A stretch of 64,000 nt of DNA from Paractinoplanes pyxinae (GCF_026626335.1 NZ_JAPNTZ010000003.1:645808-709807); one strand, 5' to 3'. Positions 50,209 through 60,659 are shown, numbered from the stretch's first letter. The notes: a model not told the origin generated them from the sequence alone. Numbers and translations: made by a program.

Positions 50209-52163
50209 TCAAGATAACGAAGCTCAAGTACCGCGTGGCGGGCGGCTTCGTCGTGCTCCTCCTGCTCTTCCTCACCCTGATCGTCGCCCACTTCACCGTG
50301 ACCGAACGCCAGCGCGTCCGGCACGAGCGGGTCACCCAGCGCATCGACGTCGCCCGCGACACCAACCGGGCCGTGCTGCAGTACATGACCGACGCCGAGA
50401 CCGGCATCCGCGGCTTCCAGATCACCGGCGACACCGGTTTCCTGGAGCCTTACCTCAGCGGCCGGGCCGGCGCGTTCAGCGCCCTGCAACGGCTCGACGC
50501 CCAGCCGCTCGACGACGAGACGGCCCGGCTGCAGCGGATCGAGCGGCTGGCCGCCGAGGACTGGCTCTACGGCTACGCCATCCCGATCGTCAACGCCGGG
50601 GTGGCCGACGCCGACCCGGCCCGGGCGCTGCGCGGCAAAGACCTCTTCGACCACCTTCGTACGGCCAACGCCGACGTCTTCGCCGCGGTCGAGAGCTACG
50701 AGGAGGGCGCCGGCGCCGACGCGCGCGACAGCTCGCAGCTGGCCGCCCTGTTCTTCGCGGGCCTGGCCACCCTCGTCGTGCTGGCCGGTCTGGGCCTGGC
50801 CATGCTGCACCAGCGGCACCTGCTCGTCCCGCTCGAGCACATCCGGCAGACCCTGCGCCGGCTGGCCGACGGCGACCTGGCGGCCCGCGTCGTGCCGTCC
50901 GGCCCGGGCGAGCTGCGCGCGGTGGCCGGCGCCCTCAACGAGCTGGCCGCCGAGACCGGGCGGCTGCTCAGCGCCGAGCAGGCCCGGGTGGCCCGCATCG
51001 AGCTGCGCCAGGCGGTCACCCACGAGCTGCAGGAGTCCGAGGATCCGGCCGCGACGGCGGAGCGGATCGCCGGGATGATCGGCACGACCCTCGGCGCGGC
51101 GAGCGTGCACAGCCGGATCACCATCCAGGCCGGTGTCCCGCTCGGGGCGAACTGGCCGCCCGGCGCCGGCCCGCTCGACGAGTCGATCGTCGAGCAGGCG
51201 CGGTCGTGCGCGCCCGGCGGCTCGCTGCGCCCGGCCGGGCTGCCGGGCGCGATCGCCGTCCCGCTCAGCGGCGACGCCGGCTGCCCGCCCGGCCTGATCT
51301 GCGTGGTCCGCCCGGACCGTCCGGAGTGGTCGGAGGAGGAGCGGCGGCTGCTCATCGGGCTGGCCCGCGAGATCGACCACGCGGCCCACCAGGAGCGGCT
51401 GCGGTTGCGCCAGACCCGCCTGATCAACGAGCTGCGGGTGCTGGACGAGCAGAAGGACGTCTTCGTCGCCACCGTCACCCACGAGCTGCGCACGCCGCTG
51501 ACCAGCATCCTCGGCTACAGCGAGATGCTCAGCGAGGACGACGAGCACCGCCGGGGCCTGTCGCCGGCCCAGGCCCGGGGCGTCGGGGCGATCCTGCGCA
51601 ACGCCCACCGGCTCGAGGCCACCGTGGCCGACCTGCTGCTGCTCGACCGGTCCGTGGAGCGCATCGGGGCCCAGGTGCCGGTCGACCTGGCCCGGCTGGT
51701 CCGCGAGGTGCACGCCACGCTGGGCGTGGCCGCGCGGGCCAAGGGCCTGGAATGCGCGCTGACGACCGAGCCGGCCTGGGTGCGCGGCGACGCCGTCCAG
51801 CTCGAACGGGCGGTCCGCAACCTGCTCGACAACGCCGTCAAGTTCACCGCGCCCGGCGGGCACCTGGACTGCCGCCTCGACTGCGTGGGTGAGCGGGCCG
51901 TCGTCACCGTCAGCGACACCGGCATCGGCATCCCCGCCGACGACGTGCCCGGGCTGTTCACGCCGTTCCACCGGGCGGCCAACGCGATGGATCAGGCCGT
52001 GCAGGGCAACGGGCTGGGCCTGGCCATCGTGCGCACCATCGTCAGCGACCACGGCGGCACCATCACCGCGACCTCGGAGCTGGGCCGGGGCAGCACCTTC
52101 ACGATGACGCTGCCGCTGATCCTGAACCGTCTCGCAGAGCCGTCCAGATCCGGTCGCGGGTGA
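50205..52163 (+). CDS. CHASE3-HAMP-GAF sensor histidine kinase
   Basis: A 652-residue membrane kinase. Helix about 10-32, CHASE3 sensor about 40-180 ([32 protein letters not shown]), helix about 185-205, HAMP about 207-260 ([20 protein letters not shown]), a GAF-like region about 265-400, HisKA with His in [23 protein letters not shown] (about 422-444), HATPase about 535-640 ([34 protein letters not shown]). It overlaps the preceding soluble kinase by 4 nt and the convergent molybdoenzyme gene by 65 bp. A kinase pair with no adjacent regulator suggests joint signalling to a distant regulator. Confidence 0.88.
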   Translation: MIKITKLKYRVAGGFVVLLLLFLTLIVAHFTVTERQRVRHERVTQRIDVARDTNRAVLQYMTDAETGIRGFQITGDTGFLEPYLSGRAGAFSALQRLDAQPLDDETARLQRIERLAAEDWLYGYAIPIVNAGVADADPARALRGKDLFDHLRTANADVFAAVESYEEGAGADARDSSQLAALFFAGLATLVVLAGLGLAMLHQRHLLVPLEHIRQTLRRLADGDLAARVVPSGPGELRAVAGALNELAAETGRLLSAEQARVARIELRQAVTHELQESEDPAATAERIAGMIGTTLGAASVHSRITIQAGVPLGANWPPGAGPLDESIVEQARSCAPGGSLRPAGLPGAIAVPLSGDAGCPPGLICVVRPDRPEWSEEERRLLIGLAREIDHAAHQERLRLRQTRLINELRVLDEQKDVFVATVTHELRTPLTSILGYSEMLSEDDEHRRGLSPAQARGVGAILRNAHRLEATVADLLLLDRSVERIGAQVPVDLARLVREVHATLGVAARAKGLECALTTEPAWVRGDAVQLERAVRNLLDNAVKFTAPGGHLDCRLDCVGERAVVTVSDTGIGIPADDVPGLFTPFHRAANAMDQAVQGNGLGLAIVRTIVSDHGGTITATSELGRGSTFTMTLPLILNRLAEPSRSGRG

Positions 52164-54732
52164 ACGGCAGCTCGGTCAGGCGCACGCCGGTTGCGTCGCG
52201 CACCGCGTTGGCCAGGGCCGGGGCCACCGGGTTGAACGGGCTCTCGCTCATCGACTTGGCCCCGAGCGGCCCGATCGCGTCGTCGGTGTCGGCGAACAGC
52301 ACCTCGGTGCGCGGCACGTCGGCGTACGTGGGCAGGTGGTACTGCCGCAGGCCGGTCGTCGTGACCTGCCCGTCCGATCCGATGTCGACGTGTTCGGCCA
52401 GCGTCGCGCCGAGCGCCTGGGCCACCCCGCCCTCGATCTGACCCCGGCACTGCAGCGGGTTCATCACCGTGCCGGCGTCGGCGCTGTGCGCGCTGCGCAA
52501 AATGCGCAGCTCGCCGGTATCGGGGTCGACCGCCACCCGGAACCACTGCGCGTTGAACGCGACCGAGCGCGGGCTGCCGGCCCAGTGCCCCTCGGCGCTC
52601 AGCGGTTGCCGAGCCCCGGCCGCCAGCTCTTTGAGCACCGTCTCGGTCAGGGCGGCCCCGCGCGCCGACGAGACCAGCAGCTCGTGCAGGCCGCGGGCGG
52701 CGTCCAGCACGGCCCGGCCGGCCACCACCACGCCGGTCGAGGCGAAGGCGCCGGTGTCGTGCCGCACCACGTCGGTGTCGGACTGGCGCACGGTGATGCG
52801 GTCGGGTGTGGTGCCCAGGGCGTCGGCCGCGATCTGGGCGTGCACGGTCGTGCTGCCGTTGCCGAACTCGGCCGTGCCGACCGCGATCTCGAAACGCCCG
52901 TCGGGCCGCAGGGTGGCCGTGGCGTCCGCGTAGTGCCCGCCCGGCGGTCCGGCCGCGATCATCGTGATCGCCATGCCGTCGCCCACCCGCCAGCCCTCGG
53001 GCGCCTCCTCGGCGGGCGAGTCCGCGGCCGTACGCATGTGGTCGAGGCACTGGTCGAGGCCGTACGACGCGATAGTGAGGTCGTCGACGTGGTCACCCGG
53101 CGCGGTCAGGTCGTCCCCCGGCCGTACGACATTGCGCAAGCGGAAATCGATCGGGTCGGCCCCCAGCCGGCGGGCCAGTTCGTCGAGCGCCGACTCGACC
53201 GCGAACGACACCTGCCCCAGGCCGTAGCCGCGGAAGGCGCCCGAGGGCACGGTGTTCGTGTAGACGCACCACGCGTCGGTGCGCATGTTGGCGCAGCGAT
53301 AGACGGCCACCGACTCGTGGCAGGCGTGATACATGACGGCCGGACCGTGATTCCCGTACGCGCCGGTGTCCGACACGACGCGCAGGGCCAGCGCCGTGAG
53401 CGTGCCGTCGGCCCGCGCCCCCACCTTGACCGTCACGGTGAACGGGTGCCGCGTGGTGGCCGACGTGAACTGCTCGGCCCGCGTGTACTCGTGCTTGACC
53501 GGCCGCCCGAGCCGCAGCACGGCCAGCGCCACCAGATCCTCGACCAGCATCTCTTGCTTTCCGCCGAACCCGCCACCGACCCGGCCGGCGATCACGCGCA
53601 CCTTCTCTTCGGGCAGGTCGTAGAGCACGGCCAGGGCGCGCCGGGTCAGGAAGGGCGTCTGCGTGCTCGTACGGATCACGAGCCGCCCGTCGTCGTCGAG
53701 CCAGCCCACCGCGCCGTGCGTCTCGAGGCTCGCGTGCTGCACCCGCGGCGTCCGGAACGTCTGCTCGTACACCTCGTCGGCCTCGGCGAACCCGGCCTCG
53801 ACATCGCCCAGTTCAGCGTGCCGTTCGGCGACGACGTTGCCTGGCGTGTCGGCGTGCAGCCGGGGCGCGTCCTCGGCCATCGCGTCGCCGGGGGAGAGGA
53901 CGGCCGGCAGCACCTCGTACTCGACGGCGAGCGCGCGGCAGCCCTCCTCGGCGGCCGCCTCGCTGGTGGCGACCACCGCGGCCACCCGCTGCCCGGCGAA
54001 GCGGACCACGTCGTCGAGCACTCGAGTGTCGGCCGGATCTTCGGTGGCGTGCTCGTGCCGGGCGGTCGAGAACCGCTTGGCCGGGGCGTCGGCGTGGGTC
54101 AGCACCAGTTCGACGCCGGGCACGGCCAAGGCGGCCTCGGTGCGCACGGCCAGGATGCGCGCGTGCGGGTGCGGCGAGCGCAGCACCTTGAGGTGCAGCA
54201 CGCCCGGCACGTCGAGGTCGAACGTGTAGCGGGCCTGACCGGTGACGATGTCGGGGCCGGCCGGGGCGCCCAGGCTGGAACCGACGGCGGCTCCGGGGGC
54301 GGGCTCGGTCACGTTGACCCGGCCGGCCAGGGCGTCGGCGACCGCGCGATAACCCGTGCAGCGGCAGAGATTGCCCTTGAGGGCGCGTGGCAGGTCGGAG
54401 CGCTGGTCGTCGGTGAGGGCCGCCGTCGTCATGATCAGTCCGGCCGTACAGAAGCCGCACTGGAAACCCTGCGCGTCGAGGAAGGATTGCTGCACCGGGT
54501 GCAGGTCGTCGCCGGCCAGACCCTCGATGGTGGTGACGCTCTTCGCGGCGGCGCGGAAAGCGGGGTAGACGCAGGAGTGCACCGGGACGCCGTCGACGTG
54601 CACGGTGCAGGCGCCGCAATCGCCGGTGTCGCAACCCTTCTTGACCCCGAAGCAGCCCTGCTCGCGCAGATACGTACGAAGGCACTGGCCCGGACGGGGT
54701 GCGCGGTCGTGCTCGCTGCCGTTGATTTTCAT
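52099..54732 (-). CDS. Xanthine-dehydrogenase-family protein: [2Fe-2S] domain fused to molybdenum-binding subunit
   Basis: An 877-residue protein. Residues about 1-150 carry both [2Fe-2S] sites: plant-type cluster in [19 protein letters not shown] and the four-helix cluster in QCGFCTAG and CRCTGYR. Residues about 160-870 are the molybdopterin subunit: [32 protein letters not shown] and the catalytic Glu in [12 protein letters not shown] (GVGEPP is commoner in xanthine dehydrogenases). The FAD subunit is a separate gene directly upstream (ATGA). The complex hydroxylates a purine or aldehyde; the substrate is not evident and no purine genes are nearby. Confidence 0.88.
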   Translation of the reverse strand: MKINGSEHDRAPRPGQCLRTYLREQGCFGVKKGCDTGDCGACTVHVDGVPVHSCVYPAFRAAAKSVTTIEGLAGDDLHPVQQSFLDAQGFQCGFCTAGLIMTTAALTDDQRSDLPRALKGNLCRCTGYRAVADALAGRVNVTEPAPGAAVGSSLGAPAGPDIVTGQARYTFDLDVPGVLHLKVLRSPHPHARILAVRTEAALAVPGVELVLTHADAPAKRFSTARHEHATEDPADTRVLDDVVRFAGQRVAAVVATSEAAAEEGCRALAVEYEVLPAVLSPGDAMAEDAPRLHADTPGNVVAERHAELGDVEAGFAEADEVYEQTFRTPRVQHASLETHGAVGWLDDDGRLVIRTSTQTPFLTRRALAVLYDLPEEKVRVIAGRVGGGFGGKQEMLVEDLVALAVLRLGRPVKHEYTRAEQFTSATTRHPFTVTVKVGARADGTLTALALRVVSDTGAYGNHGPAVMYHACHESVAVYRCANMRTDAWCVYTNTVPSGAFRGYGLGQVSFAVESALDELARRLGADPIDFRLRNVVRPGDDLTAPGDHVDDLTIASYGLDQCLDHMRTAADSPAEEAPEGWRVGDGMAITMIAAGPPGGHYADATATLRPDGRFEIAVGTAEFGNGSTTVHAQIAADALGTTPDRITVRQSDTDVVRHDTGAFASTGVVVAGRAVLDAARGLHELLVSSARGAALTETVLKELAAGARQPLSAEGHWAGSPRSVAFNAQWFRVAVDPDTGELRILRSAHSADAGTVMNPLQCRGQIEGGVAQALGATLAEHVDIGSDGQVTTTGLRQYHLPTYADVPRTEVLFADTDDAIGPLGAKSMSESPFNPVAPALANAVRDATGVRLTELPFTRDRIWTALRDGSGSAAASS

Positions 54733-55508
54733 GCGGCCAGCTCCGCCCGGATCTGCTCGGCGTAGAGCCGGGTCAGGTGCCGCCGCCAGACCGGCAGGCC
54801 GTGCACGTCGTCGACGTAGTCCTCGTCGGCGATCCGCTCGGCCAGCGCCACCTGCAGCAACTCGGCGCTCGGAGCCTCGGGGAAGGTCAGCACGTGCGGG
54901 CGTTTGGTCGCCGCGGTCACGGTGATCACGAGCCCGTCGCCGGCCACCCGCCCGACGACCAGCACCCCCGAGCGGCCGTGGGCGAACAAAGACCCTTGCC
55001 GGTACGCCGTTCGAGAGCGGAGGTTTTCGGCCGGCAGATGCAGGGAGCGCAGCAACTCGCCCTCACCCAGCACGGTGGTGCCCTCACCGATCACGAAATC
55101 GGCCACTTTGACGGTGCGCTCGCCGTCGGGCCCTTGCAGCAGCACAGTGCCGTCGAGCGCGGCCCCCAGCGCGATCATCGGCCCGGCCGGCAGCGCGGCG
55201 CACAGGTTGCCGCCCACGGTCGCCACGTTCCAGATCTTGAAGGAGGCCAGGAACGCGTGGCAGCACTTCTCGGCGATGTCGTACCCGCTGGCCGCCACCT
55301 CGGCGATCGTGCAGGTGGCGGCGACCTCGAGACCGTCCTCGCGCAGCGTGAGCGCGGGCCAGCCGGCGGTGGTCAGGTCGAGCAACCTCGTCACATGCGG
55401 TCGGGGCTCCCCGAACAGGGCCGTGCCGCCGCCGAGCCAGGCGTCGCCCGGCCGCCACTGACCCACCCGAGCTGGGCTGATCACTTCGGCGACGGTGTTC
55501 AGGTCCAC
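54729..55508 (-). CDS. FAD-binding subunit of the molybdenum hydroxylase
   Basis: A 259-residue FAD-domain protein of the CO-dehydrogenase medium-chain/xanthine dehydrogenase FAD type. [12 protein letters not shown] near the N-terminus and [23 protein letters not shown] bind [17 protein letters not shown] and the C-terminal domain follow. It passes electrons from the iron-sulfur domain to NAD or another acceptor. First gene of the pair. Confidence 0.88.
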   Translation of the reverse strand: MDLNTVAEVISPARVGQWRPGDAWLGGGTALFGEPRPHVTRLLDLTTAGWPALTLREDGLEVAATCTIAEVAASGYDIAEKCCHAFLASFKIWNVATVGGNLCAALPAGPMIALGAALDGTVLLQGPDGERTVKVADFVIGEGTTVLGEGELLRSLHLPAENLRSRTAYRQGSLFAHGRSGVLVVGRVAGDGLVITVTAATKRPHVLTFPEAPSAELLQVALAERIADEDYVDDVHGLPVWRRHLTRLYAEQIRAELAA

Positions 55509-55537
55509 GTTCGTACGTTACGCGCGTCGTGTTTCAG

Positions 55538-56968
55538 CTACCTGACGATCAGTGTCGTGGCTGTGACAGTGGCCGCCCACAGCAGGAACAGCGCGGCCGG
55601 GCGGCGTGGGGCGTCGATCCAGGGCGGGGGCGGCAGCGGGCTGATCTCGAGGGCGCGGATGCGGGTGTCGCGCAGGGCGGCCACCAGCTGGTCGGCCGTG
55701 CGCTGGTGCGAGCGGGAGGGCCAGGGCGCCGGAACAGGCACGTTGAGCACGGCCTCGCCCGCGGTCAGCACCACCGTTCCCTCGTCGTCGTGCACGATCG
55801 CGCTGTCGGTGGCCCAGGGCTGGCGGGTGCGCTCGCGGAAGCCGACCGACGCCACCCCGCCCACGTGCCAGCGCAGCCGCGGCCGCAGCTGGGAGCGCCA
55901 GGCGTACTCGAAACCGGCCGCGGCGGCCAGCGCGGACGCGACGATCAGGGCCGTCCGGGGCAGCCCGGCGAACCGGCTCACCTCGGCCACCGCCAGCGCC
56001 GCGCCGAGCCCGATGGCGATCGTGGCCGTCCACGCGCGGCGGGGCGAGATCCGGTGCTCGCGGGGCTGGAAGGCGTCGGCGTCGCGGTCGGCCGGGCGCA
56101 GCGCCTCCGGGTCGACCAGCTGCTCCTCGTCGTCCTCGATCTCGCGGGGCAGGCCCTCGACCACGTCGTACGGCACCTCGACGACCGTCCCGACCGGGCC
56201 CACCGGCACGTGCAACCGGTCGCCGACCTCGAGCGCGCACCACGAGCCCGGCCGGGGATCGCCGTAGAGCACGGCCGCCTCGGTGTGGATGTCGTCCTCG
56301 TCGTGCCAGGGCTCCGGCTCGGCCACGTCGAAGGCGAATTCCAGCGCCGTACGCCCGTCGTCCACCGGAATCAGCACGTGCACATACCCCTCCTGCTCGA
56401 CCGCGCGGACCGAGTGCACGGGCTGCGGCACGGTGAACAGGCGGCGCAGCGCGGCCTGGGCCCGGACGGCCCGGGTCAGCAGCGCGCAACCCAGTCCGAA
56501 GGCGGCGATCGTGGCGGCCAGCCAGGGCACCGCGGCGTCGTCGACCGCCACCCAGATCACGCCGGCCGCCGAGGCGACCAGCAGCGCGAAGCCGCCCACC
56601 TCGGCCGGGGCGGCCACGTGGGGCAGGGCGTACGGAGGTGGCGGCCGCCGGTGCGGAACGGGTAGCGGGGCCGGGGGAGCGTCGAGGCGGGCGACCAGAA
56701 TGGCCGCCGCCGCGTAGAGCCAGGCGAGCAGCACGGTGGGAAAGCCGGTGGCGAGGGGCGTCCAGAGCACCGCGCCCAGGACGCCGGCCCAGGCCGCCGC
56801 GCCCCGATGGGCGTACACCATGATCGCGGGCGCGAGAAGGACGCCCAGCCCGACCCAGCGCGCGGCCGGCGCCGGGTCGGAGGGACCGCCGAGCAGCCCG
56901 AAGACCAGCAGGAAGGTCACCAGGCCGGCGGCCGGCACCGTCGATTCCACGCGTAACAGGGGACGCAT
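55538..56968 (-). CDS. Polytopic membrane protein of unknown function
   Basis: A 476-residue protein with about eight hydrophobic segments in three groups (about 10-95, 125-165 and 315-360) and a final one at the C-terminus. Two cytoplasmic or external beta-type regions lie between (about 180-290 with TALEFAFDVAEPEPWHDEDD and GDRLHVPVGPVGTVVEVPYD; about 370-440). The pattern suggests a sensor or small-ligand domain joined to a membrane anchor. I recognise no family. It is separated from the FAD subunit gene by 29 bp on the same strand and may be co-transcribed with it. Confidence 0.65.
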   Translation of the reverse strand: MRPLLRVESTVPAAGLVTFLLVFGLLGGPSDPAPAARWVGLGVLLAPAIMVYAHRGAAAWAGVLGAVLWTPLATGFPTVLLAWLYAAAAILVARLDAPPAPLPVPHRRPPPPYALPHVAAPAEVGGFALLVASAAGVIWVAVDDAAVPWLAATIAAFGLGCALLTRAVRAQAALRRLFTVPQPVHSVRAVEQEGYVHVLIPVDDGRTALEFAFDVAEPEPWHDEDDIHTEAAVLYGDPRPGSWCALEVGDRLHVPVGPVGTVVEVPYDVVEGLPREIEDDEEQLVDPEALRPADRDADAFQPREHRISPRRAWTATIAIGLGAALAVAEVSRFAGLPRTALIVASALAAAAGFEYAWRSQLRPRLRWHVGGVASVGFRERTRQPWATDSAIVHDDEGTVVLTAGEAVLNVPVPAPWPSRSHQRTADQLVAALRDTRIRALEISPLPPPPWIDAPRRPAALFLLWAATVTATTLIVR

Positions 56969-57043
56969 GACTTCATGGTCATCGACGGTGCCGGGTCGCG
57001 GAGCGGGTTTACCGGGTTACTTGCCGCTTCCTTCGGACGGCTC

Positions 57044-59209
57044 TTACGGGCCGCTGGTGATGCTCGTGACCTGGTGGCCGCTGTTCACCGTCTGGCCGGT
57101 CGTGTTGATGACGTTGGTGATCGTGCCGGTGCCGCCGAGCGAGACCGTCACCATGTCGCGGAACCGGACGCCCGACTTGACCGGCACCTCGAACGCCCGC
57201 GCGGCCACCACCGACGGGTTGACGTTGAAGTAGCAGTAGCTGCCCAGCCCCCACGCCTCGTGCGTGGTCACCGAGTCGGCCACCTTGTAGGCGGCCCAGC
57301 CCCGGGTCGAGCCGTTCATCCACGCCGCCTGGTTGGGCGGGTCGTACGGCATCTCGTTCTGATAGAAGTACGTCCGCCCGCCGTTGCCGTTCCAGATGGT
57401 CTGGTACTGCTGGTAGTGCTCGACGAAGAGGCCGTAGAACGTCACGTTGTCGCCGTTGACGATCAGCCCGTTGCGGCCGGTGTTGATGGTCCAGCCGACC
57501 GTGCCGCCGTTGCCGTGGTCGGCCCGCCAGATCCAGGCGTGGTCGCCGATCACGTTGTCGCTGTTCACCTCGACGCTGACCGTGGCCTTGCCGGCGATCG
57601 AGCCGCCGACCCGCACGAAGACGTCGCTCAGCACGGTCGGGTTGGCCGCGTGGCTCGCCGCCGACCCCGCTGGGCCCACCTGCAGCAGCGTGTTCGAGTT
57701 GGTCGTGCCGGCGTCGAAGAGCACCCCGGCCAGGCGGACGCCGTCCACGTCGGCGATCTGCATGGCGTTCACGCCGCCGACCGGCACGAAAGTAGCGAGG
57801 CCCAGTCCCAGGATCACCGTGTTGGCCCGGGTGACGTTGAGCGTCTGATTGAGGTTGTAGACGCCCGGCGTGACCAGCAGGTTCTTGCCGGACGCGAGGG
57901 CGGCGTTGATCGTCGTGGCGGTGTCACCGGGCTTGACGATGTAGAACGTGGTGATCGGCAGGGACGACCCCGCCGGGTTGCCGTTGGCCCAGGTGGTGCC
58001 GCTGGCGTTGCTGCGCAGGGCCGGCACGAACACCTGGTAGGCGCCGGCCGAATCCACGTACAGGTAGGGCTTCTCGGCAATCGTCGGGGACGATCCGATC
58101 GTGGTGAACGGCGGGTTCGGGAAGCTCTGAGCCGGGGCGCCGGGCGAGCCGACGAAGACCTGGTTCCAGTTCGAGCCGTTCCAGCTGCCCATCTGCGAAT
58201 TGCGGGTGAGGAACTGCTGCTGGCTGCCGGACTGGATCTGCCCGTCGATCTTGGAGTCGGCGATGAACCCGCCGGACGACCAGCCCCCGTCGGAAAGAGC
58301 CAGGTTCCCGCGTACGTGCATCCGGCGGTACGGCGCGGCCTGCGACACCGCCCATCGGTCCAGGCCGTCCGGCGGGGTCACGCTGAGACCTTCGGCCGAC
58401 CGCCAGAAGTTCTGGGTGGCGTTCTGCGAGCCGTCGTGCCACCAGTCGGCCTCGGCGTGCACGTGCCCGTTGATGGTCACCTGGTCCGGGTTCAGGCCGA
58501 GCCCGGCGACCTGGGTGAAGAAGCCGACGTTGACGTCGTTGTTGTAGCTGCCCGGCTTGAACAGCAGCGCGTACCGCTGGGTGCCGAACTGGTTCTCGAC
58601 CTGCTGGTTGAACACGGTGTTGAGCCGGTTCTGGATGGTCGAAGCCGACATCGACGGGTCGAAGACGCTGACGTTCGGGCCCAGGTCGGGGTTGTTCGGG
58701 TTGGGCGGCACGGTGGTCGGGGGCGGGGTGCTGCTGCCGTTGACGGTCCACTTCTGGTTGGCGCCGCCGCCGCACGTCCACAGCTGCAGCTTCGCGCCGT
58801 CGGCCAGGTTGTTGTTCGTGATGTCGAGGCACTTGCCGGCCTTGACGTTGACCAGGTCACGGGCCGCGTTCAGCGTCCACTGCTGGCTGGTCAGCCCGCT
58901 GTAGCAGTCCCACAGGTGCACGACCGCGCCGTCGGTGGTGGCGCCGTTGGCCACGTCCAGGCACTTGCCGAGGCCGCGCACCGAGCCGTCGTCGCCCAGC
59001 GTCCAGGTCTGGTTGGGGCCGGGGGAGCAGGTCCACATCTGCGGCTGGTTGCCGTTGGCGGTGCTGCCGTTGGTCACGTCGAGGCACTTGCCGTTGGCGG
59101 CACTGACGACTGTGCCGGTCGTTGCGGCCAGCGCCTGCGTGACGCCGACGACGCCCAGCCCGATGACGGTCGCGCTGAGGACCGCGCCCGCCAAGATCCT
59201 TCTTCTCAT
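57044..59209 (-). CDS. Secreted ricin-lectin / right-handed beta-helix protein
   Basis: A 721-residue exported protein. Signal peptide about 1-28. Ricin-type (CBM13) trefoil about 30-158, with three subdomains each having QxW-like ends (NQTWTLGDD, SQQWTLNAA, NQKWTVNG) and GKCLDV/GKCLDI. A Pro/Asn linker (about 160-175) leads into a beta-helix domain about 180-715 rich in Asn and Gly turns (YALLFKPGSYNNDVNVGFFTQV, HEAWGLGSYCYFN). Relatives are often labelled adenylyl cyclase, but no cyclase motif is present. A polysaccharide-acting enzyme is likelier. It is 9 bp downstream of the alginate-lyase-family gene and forms an operon with it. Confidence 0.78.
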   Translation of the reverse strand: MRRRILAGAVLSATVIGLGVVGVTQALAATTGTVVSAANGKCLDVTNGSTANGNQPQMWTCSPGPNQTWTLGDDGSVRGLGKCLDVANGATTDGAVVHLWDCYSGLTSQQWTLNAARDLVNVKAGKCLDITNNNLADGAKLQLWTCGGGANQKWTVNGSSTPPPTTVPPNPNNPDLGPNVSVFDPSMSASTIQNRLNTVFNQQVENQFGTQRYALLFKPGSYNNDVNVGFFTQVAGLGLNPDQVTINGHVHAEADWWHDGSQNATQNFWRSAEGLSVTPPDGLDRWAVSQAAPYRRMHVRGNLALSDGGWSSGGFIADSKIDGQIQSGSQQQFLTRNSQMGSWNGSNWNQVFVGSPGAPAQSFPNPPFTTIGSSPTIAEKPYLYVDSAGAYQVFVPALRSNASGTTWANGNPAGSSLPITTFYIVKPGDTATTINAALASGKNLLVTPGVYNLNQTLNVTRANTVILGLGLATFVPVGGVNAMQIADVDGVRLAGVLFDAGTTNSNTLLQVGPAGSAASHAANPTVLSDVFVRVGGSIAGKATVSVEVNSDNVIGDHAWIWRADHGNGGTVGWTINTGRNGLIVNGDNVTFYGLFVEHYQQYQTIWNGNGGRTYFYQNEMPYDPPNQAAWMNGSTRGWAAYKVADSVTTHEAWGLGSYCYFNVNPSVVAARAFEVPVKSGVRFRDMVTVSLGGTGTITNVINTTGQTVNSGHQVTSITSGP

Positions 59210-59218
59210 CGCTGATCC

Positions 59219-60439
59219 TTACGCGGGGTTGTTGGCGTGGGTGAGCGTTTCCCAGGCCACGAACAGATTGTTCGTGCCCTGGGGGCGACGCGATTCGGTG
59301 TAGGTGCGGCTGTTGCTCATGGCGATGCCGAGCCGGTTGGCCAGCGCGTTGTAGGCCACCTCGGTCACCGGGCCGAGCCCCTTGACCACTGATCCGCCGC
59401 AGATGGTGCTCGGGACGGCCGTACCGTTCTCGAACTTGGTGTGGAAACCGAGCGCGTGCCGCATCCGCTCGGAGACCGTGGGCCACAGGTCCTGGCCCTG
59501 GATCCGGGTGGTCTCGGCGACGTGGCTGATCGCGCTGAGCCCGTAGCCGGTGTGCACGAAGTCGCGGCACGTCTCCTGCGAGAGGCCGTCGACGAAGGTG
59601 CTCTGGCCCTGCCAGTAGCTGATCAGCTCGGCCCGGGTGTCGACGCTGCCGACCGGCGGGTACTTGGGCTGGCTGCCGTCGGCCGCGATGTAGACATAAG
59701 CCGCCGTACGGGCCTGGAAGCGCGCGATGGCCCGGTCGTAGCTGGCCTTGTCGTCGAGGTGGACGGCGATGCCGACGGCCGCCTCCATCATCGACAGCTC
59801 CCAGTTGCCGTTGCTGCTGCTGCCGGCGATGACCACTGGCAGGTACACATTGCGCAGCATGGTGGCGAAGCGGGCCTGGTTGGGCCAGGTGCCGTACGCG
59901 TGCTTGATGATCTCGGCGGCGCGCGGCCACACCGAACCGGCCCAGCCGGTCTGCAACGGGGCGTTGCTGTTGGTGTGCGACTTGATGGTGGCCGACCACG
60001 CGTCCATCAGCGCGATCGACTTCTGGGCATAGGCCGTGTTGCCCGTGTAGTACCAGATCAGAGCGTCCGTGTACGCGGCGATCGCGTCCTCGCGCTCGTC
60101 GGTGCACCCGTTGTTCGGGTTGGAGTAGGAGCCGCACTCGACGGTGGCCCTGGGGGCGGGCGTGCGCGAGAGGGAGGCGTACCGGCTGGCCGCCATCTGG
60201 TTGTAGGCGGCCGTCCAGGGCTGCGCCTTCTCGGCGAGCTTGCCCTTGACGAAGTCGAGCTGGGCCCGGCTGACCAGGACGCCGGGGTGGGTGAAGGCGG
60301 CGGGTGCCTTCACCTGGGCCGCGGTGGTTGCGGCGGCGGTGGCCGTGGTGGCTGCGTCGGCTGTCACGAGGCGAACGCCGAAGGTGGCGGTCGCTGCGGC
60401 TAATGCCGTGAACGCGGCCAGGAGTACGCGTTTGCGCAT
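59219..60439 (-). CDS. Alginate-lyase-family secreted protein
   Basis: A 406-residue exported (alpha/alpha)-barrel protein of the alginate_lyase (PF05426, PL5-like) family. Signal peptide about 1-29. Helical core with DALIWYYTGNTAYAQKSIALMDAW, the conserved NGNWELSMMEAAVGIAVHL and HTGYGLSAISHVAETTRIQG with His and Arg in expected active-site positions. It probably cleaves uronic-acid or related polysaccharides outside the cell, together with the beta-helix protein. Its ribosome site lies in a 17-bp stem (60441-60501). Confidence 0.82.
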   Translation of the reverse strand: MRKRVLLAAFTALAAATATFGVRLVTADAATTATAAATTAAQVKAPAAFTHPGVLVSRAQLDFVKGKLAEKAQPWTAAYNQMAASRYASLSRTPAPRATVECGSYSNPNNGCTDEREDAIAAYTDALIWYYTGNTAYAQKSIALMDAWSATIKSHTNSNAPLQTGWAGSVWPRAAEIIKHAYGTWPNQARFATMLRNVYLPVVIAGSSSNGNWELSMMEAAVGIAVHLDDKASYDRAIARFQARTAAYVYIAADGSQPKYPPVGSVDTRAELISYWQGQSTFVDGLSQETCRDFVHTGYGLSAISHVAETTRIQGQDLWPTVSERMRHALGFHTKFENGTAVPSTICGGSVVKGLGPVTEVAYNALANRLGIAMSNSRTYTESRRPQGTNNLFVAWETLTHANNPA

Positions 60440-60440
60440 G

Positions 60441-60501
60441 GGGATCTCCTGGGGTGGAGGAACCGAAAAGGTAGTTAACAGTTCCCACCCCGGGAGATCC
60501 C
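60441..60501 (-). promoter_or_regulatory. Inverted repeat covering the ribosome site of the alginate-lyase gene
   Basis: GGGATCTCCTGGGGTGG (60441-60457) and CCACCCCGGGAGATCCC (60485-60501) are complementary except at one position (27-nt loop). On the coding strand the first arm contains AGGAGAT immediately before ATG 60439. Confidence 0.65.
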
Positions 60502-60553
60502 GGTCAAGGCGATATCGACCGACTTAAGTGTCTCTTAAGGATTTCGTTCAGGG

Positions 60554-60659
60554 CTTACTTGAAGTAGTGGCCGCCGGCTTCTGCTTGAACAGCAGCCCTT
60601 TCCTGAGCCGGCGGCTTCTGCTTGAGCCGGCGGCTCTTACTTGAAGTAGTGGCCGGCGG
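60554..60659. repeat. Duplicated 3' end of the epimerase gene
   Basis: The last 24 bp region of the epimerase gene (CTTACTTGAAGTAGTGGCCG and on, 60636-60659) recurs with one mismatch at 60554-60577, downstream of its stop. GCCGGCGGCTTCTGCTTGA-type segments repeat between them. Confidence 0.85.

Noticed and set aside
57044..59209. Adenylyl cyclase label for the beta-helix protein
   Set aside because: No cyclase catalytic or metal-binding motif is visible. The protein has a signal peptide, a ricin trefoil and a beta-helix, so the label used for relatives is probably an error.
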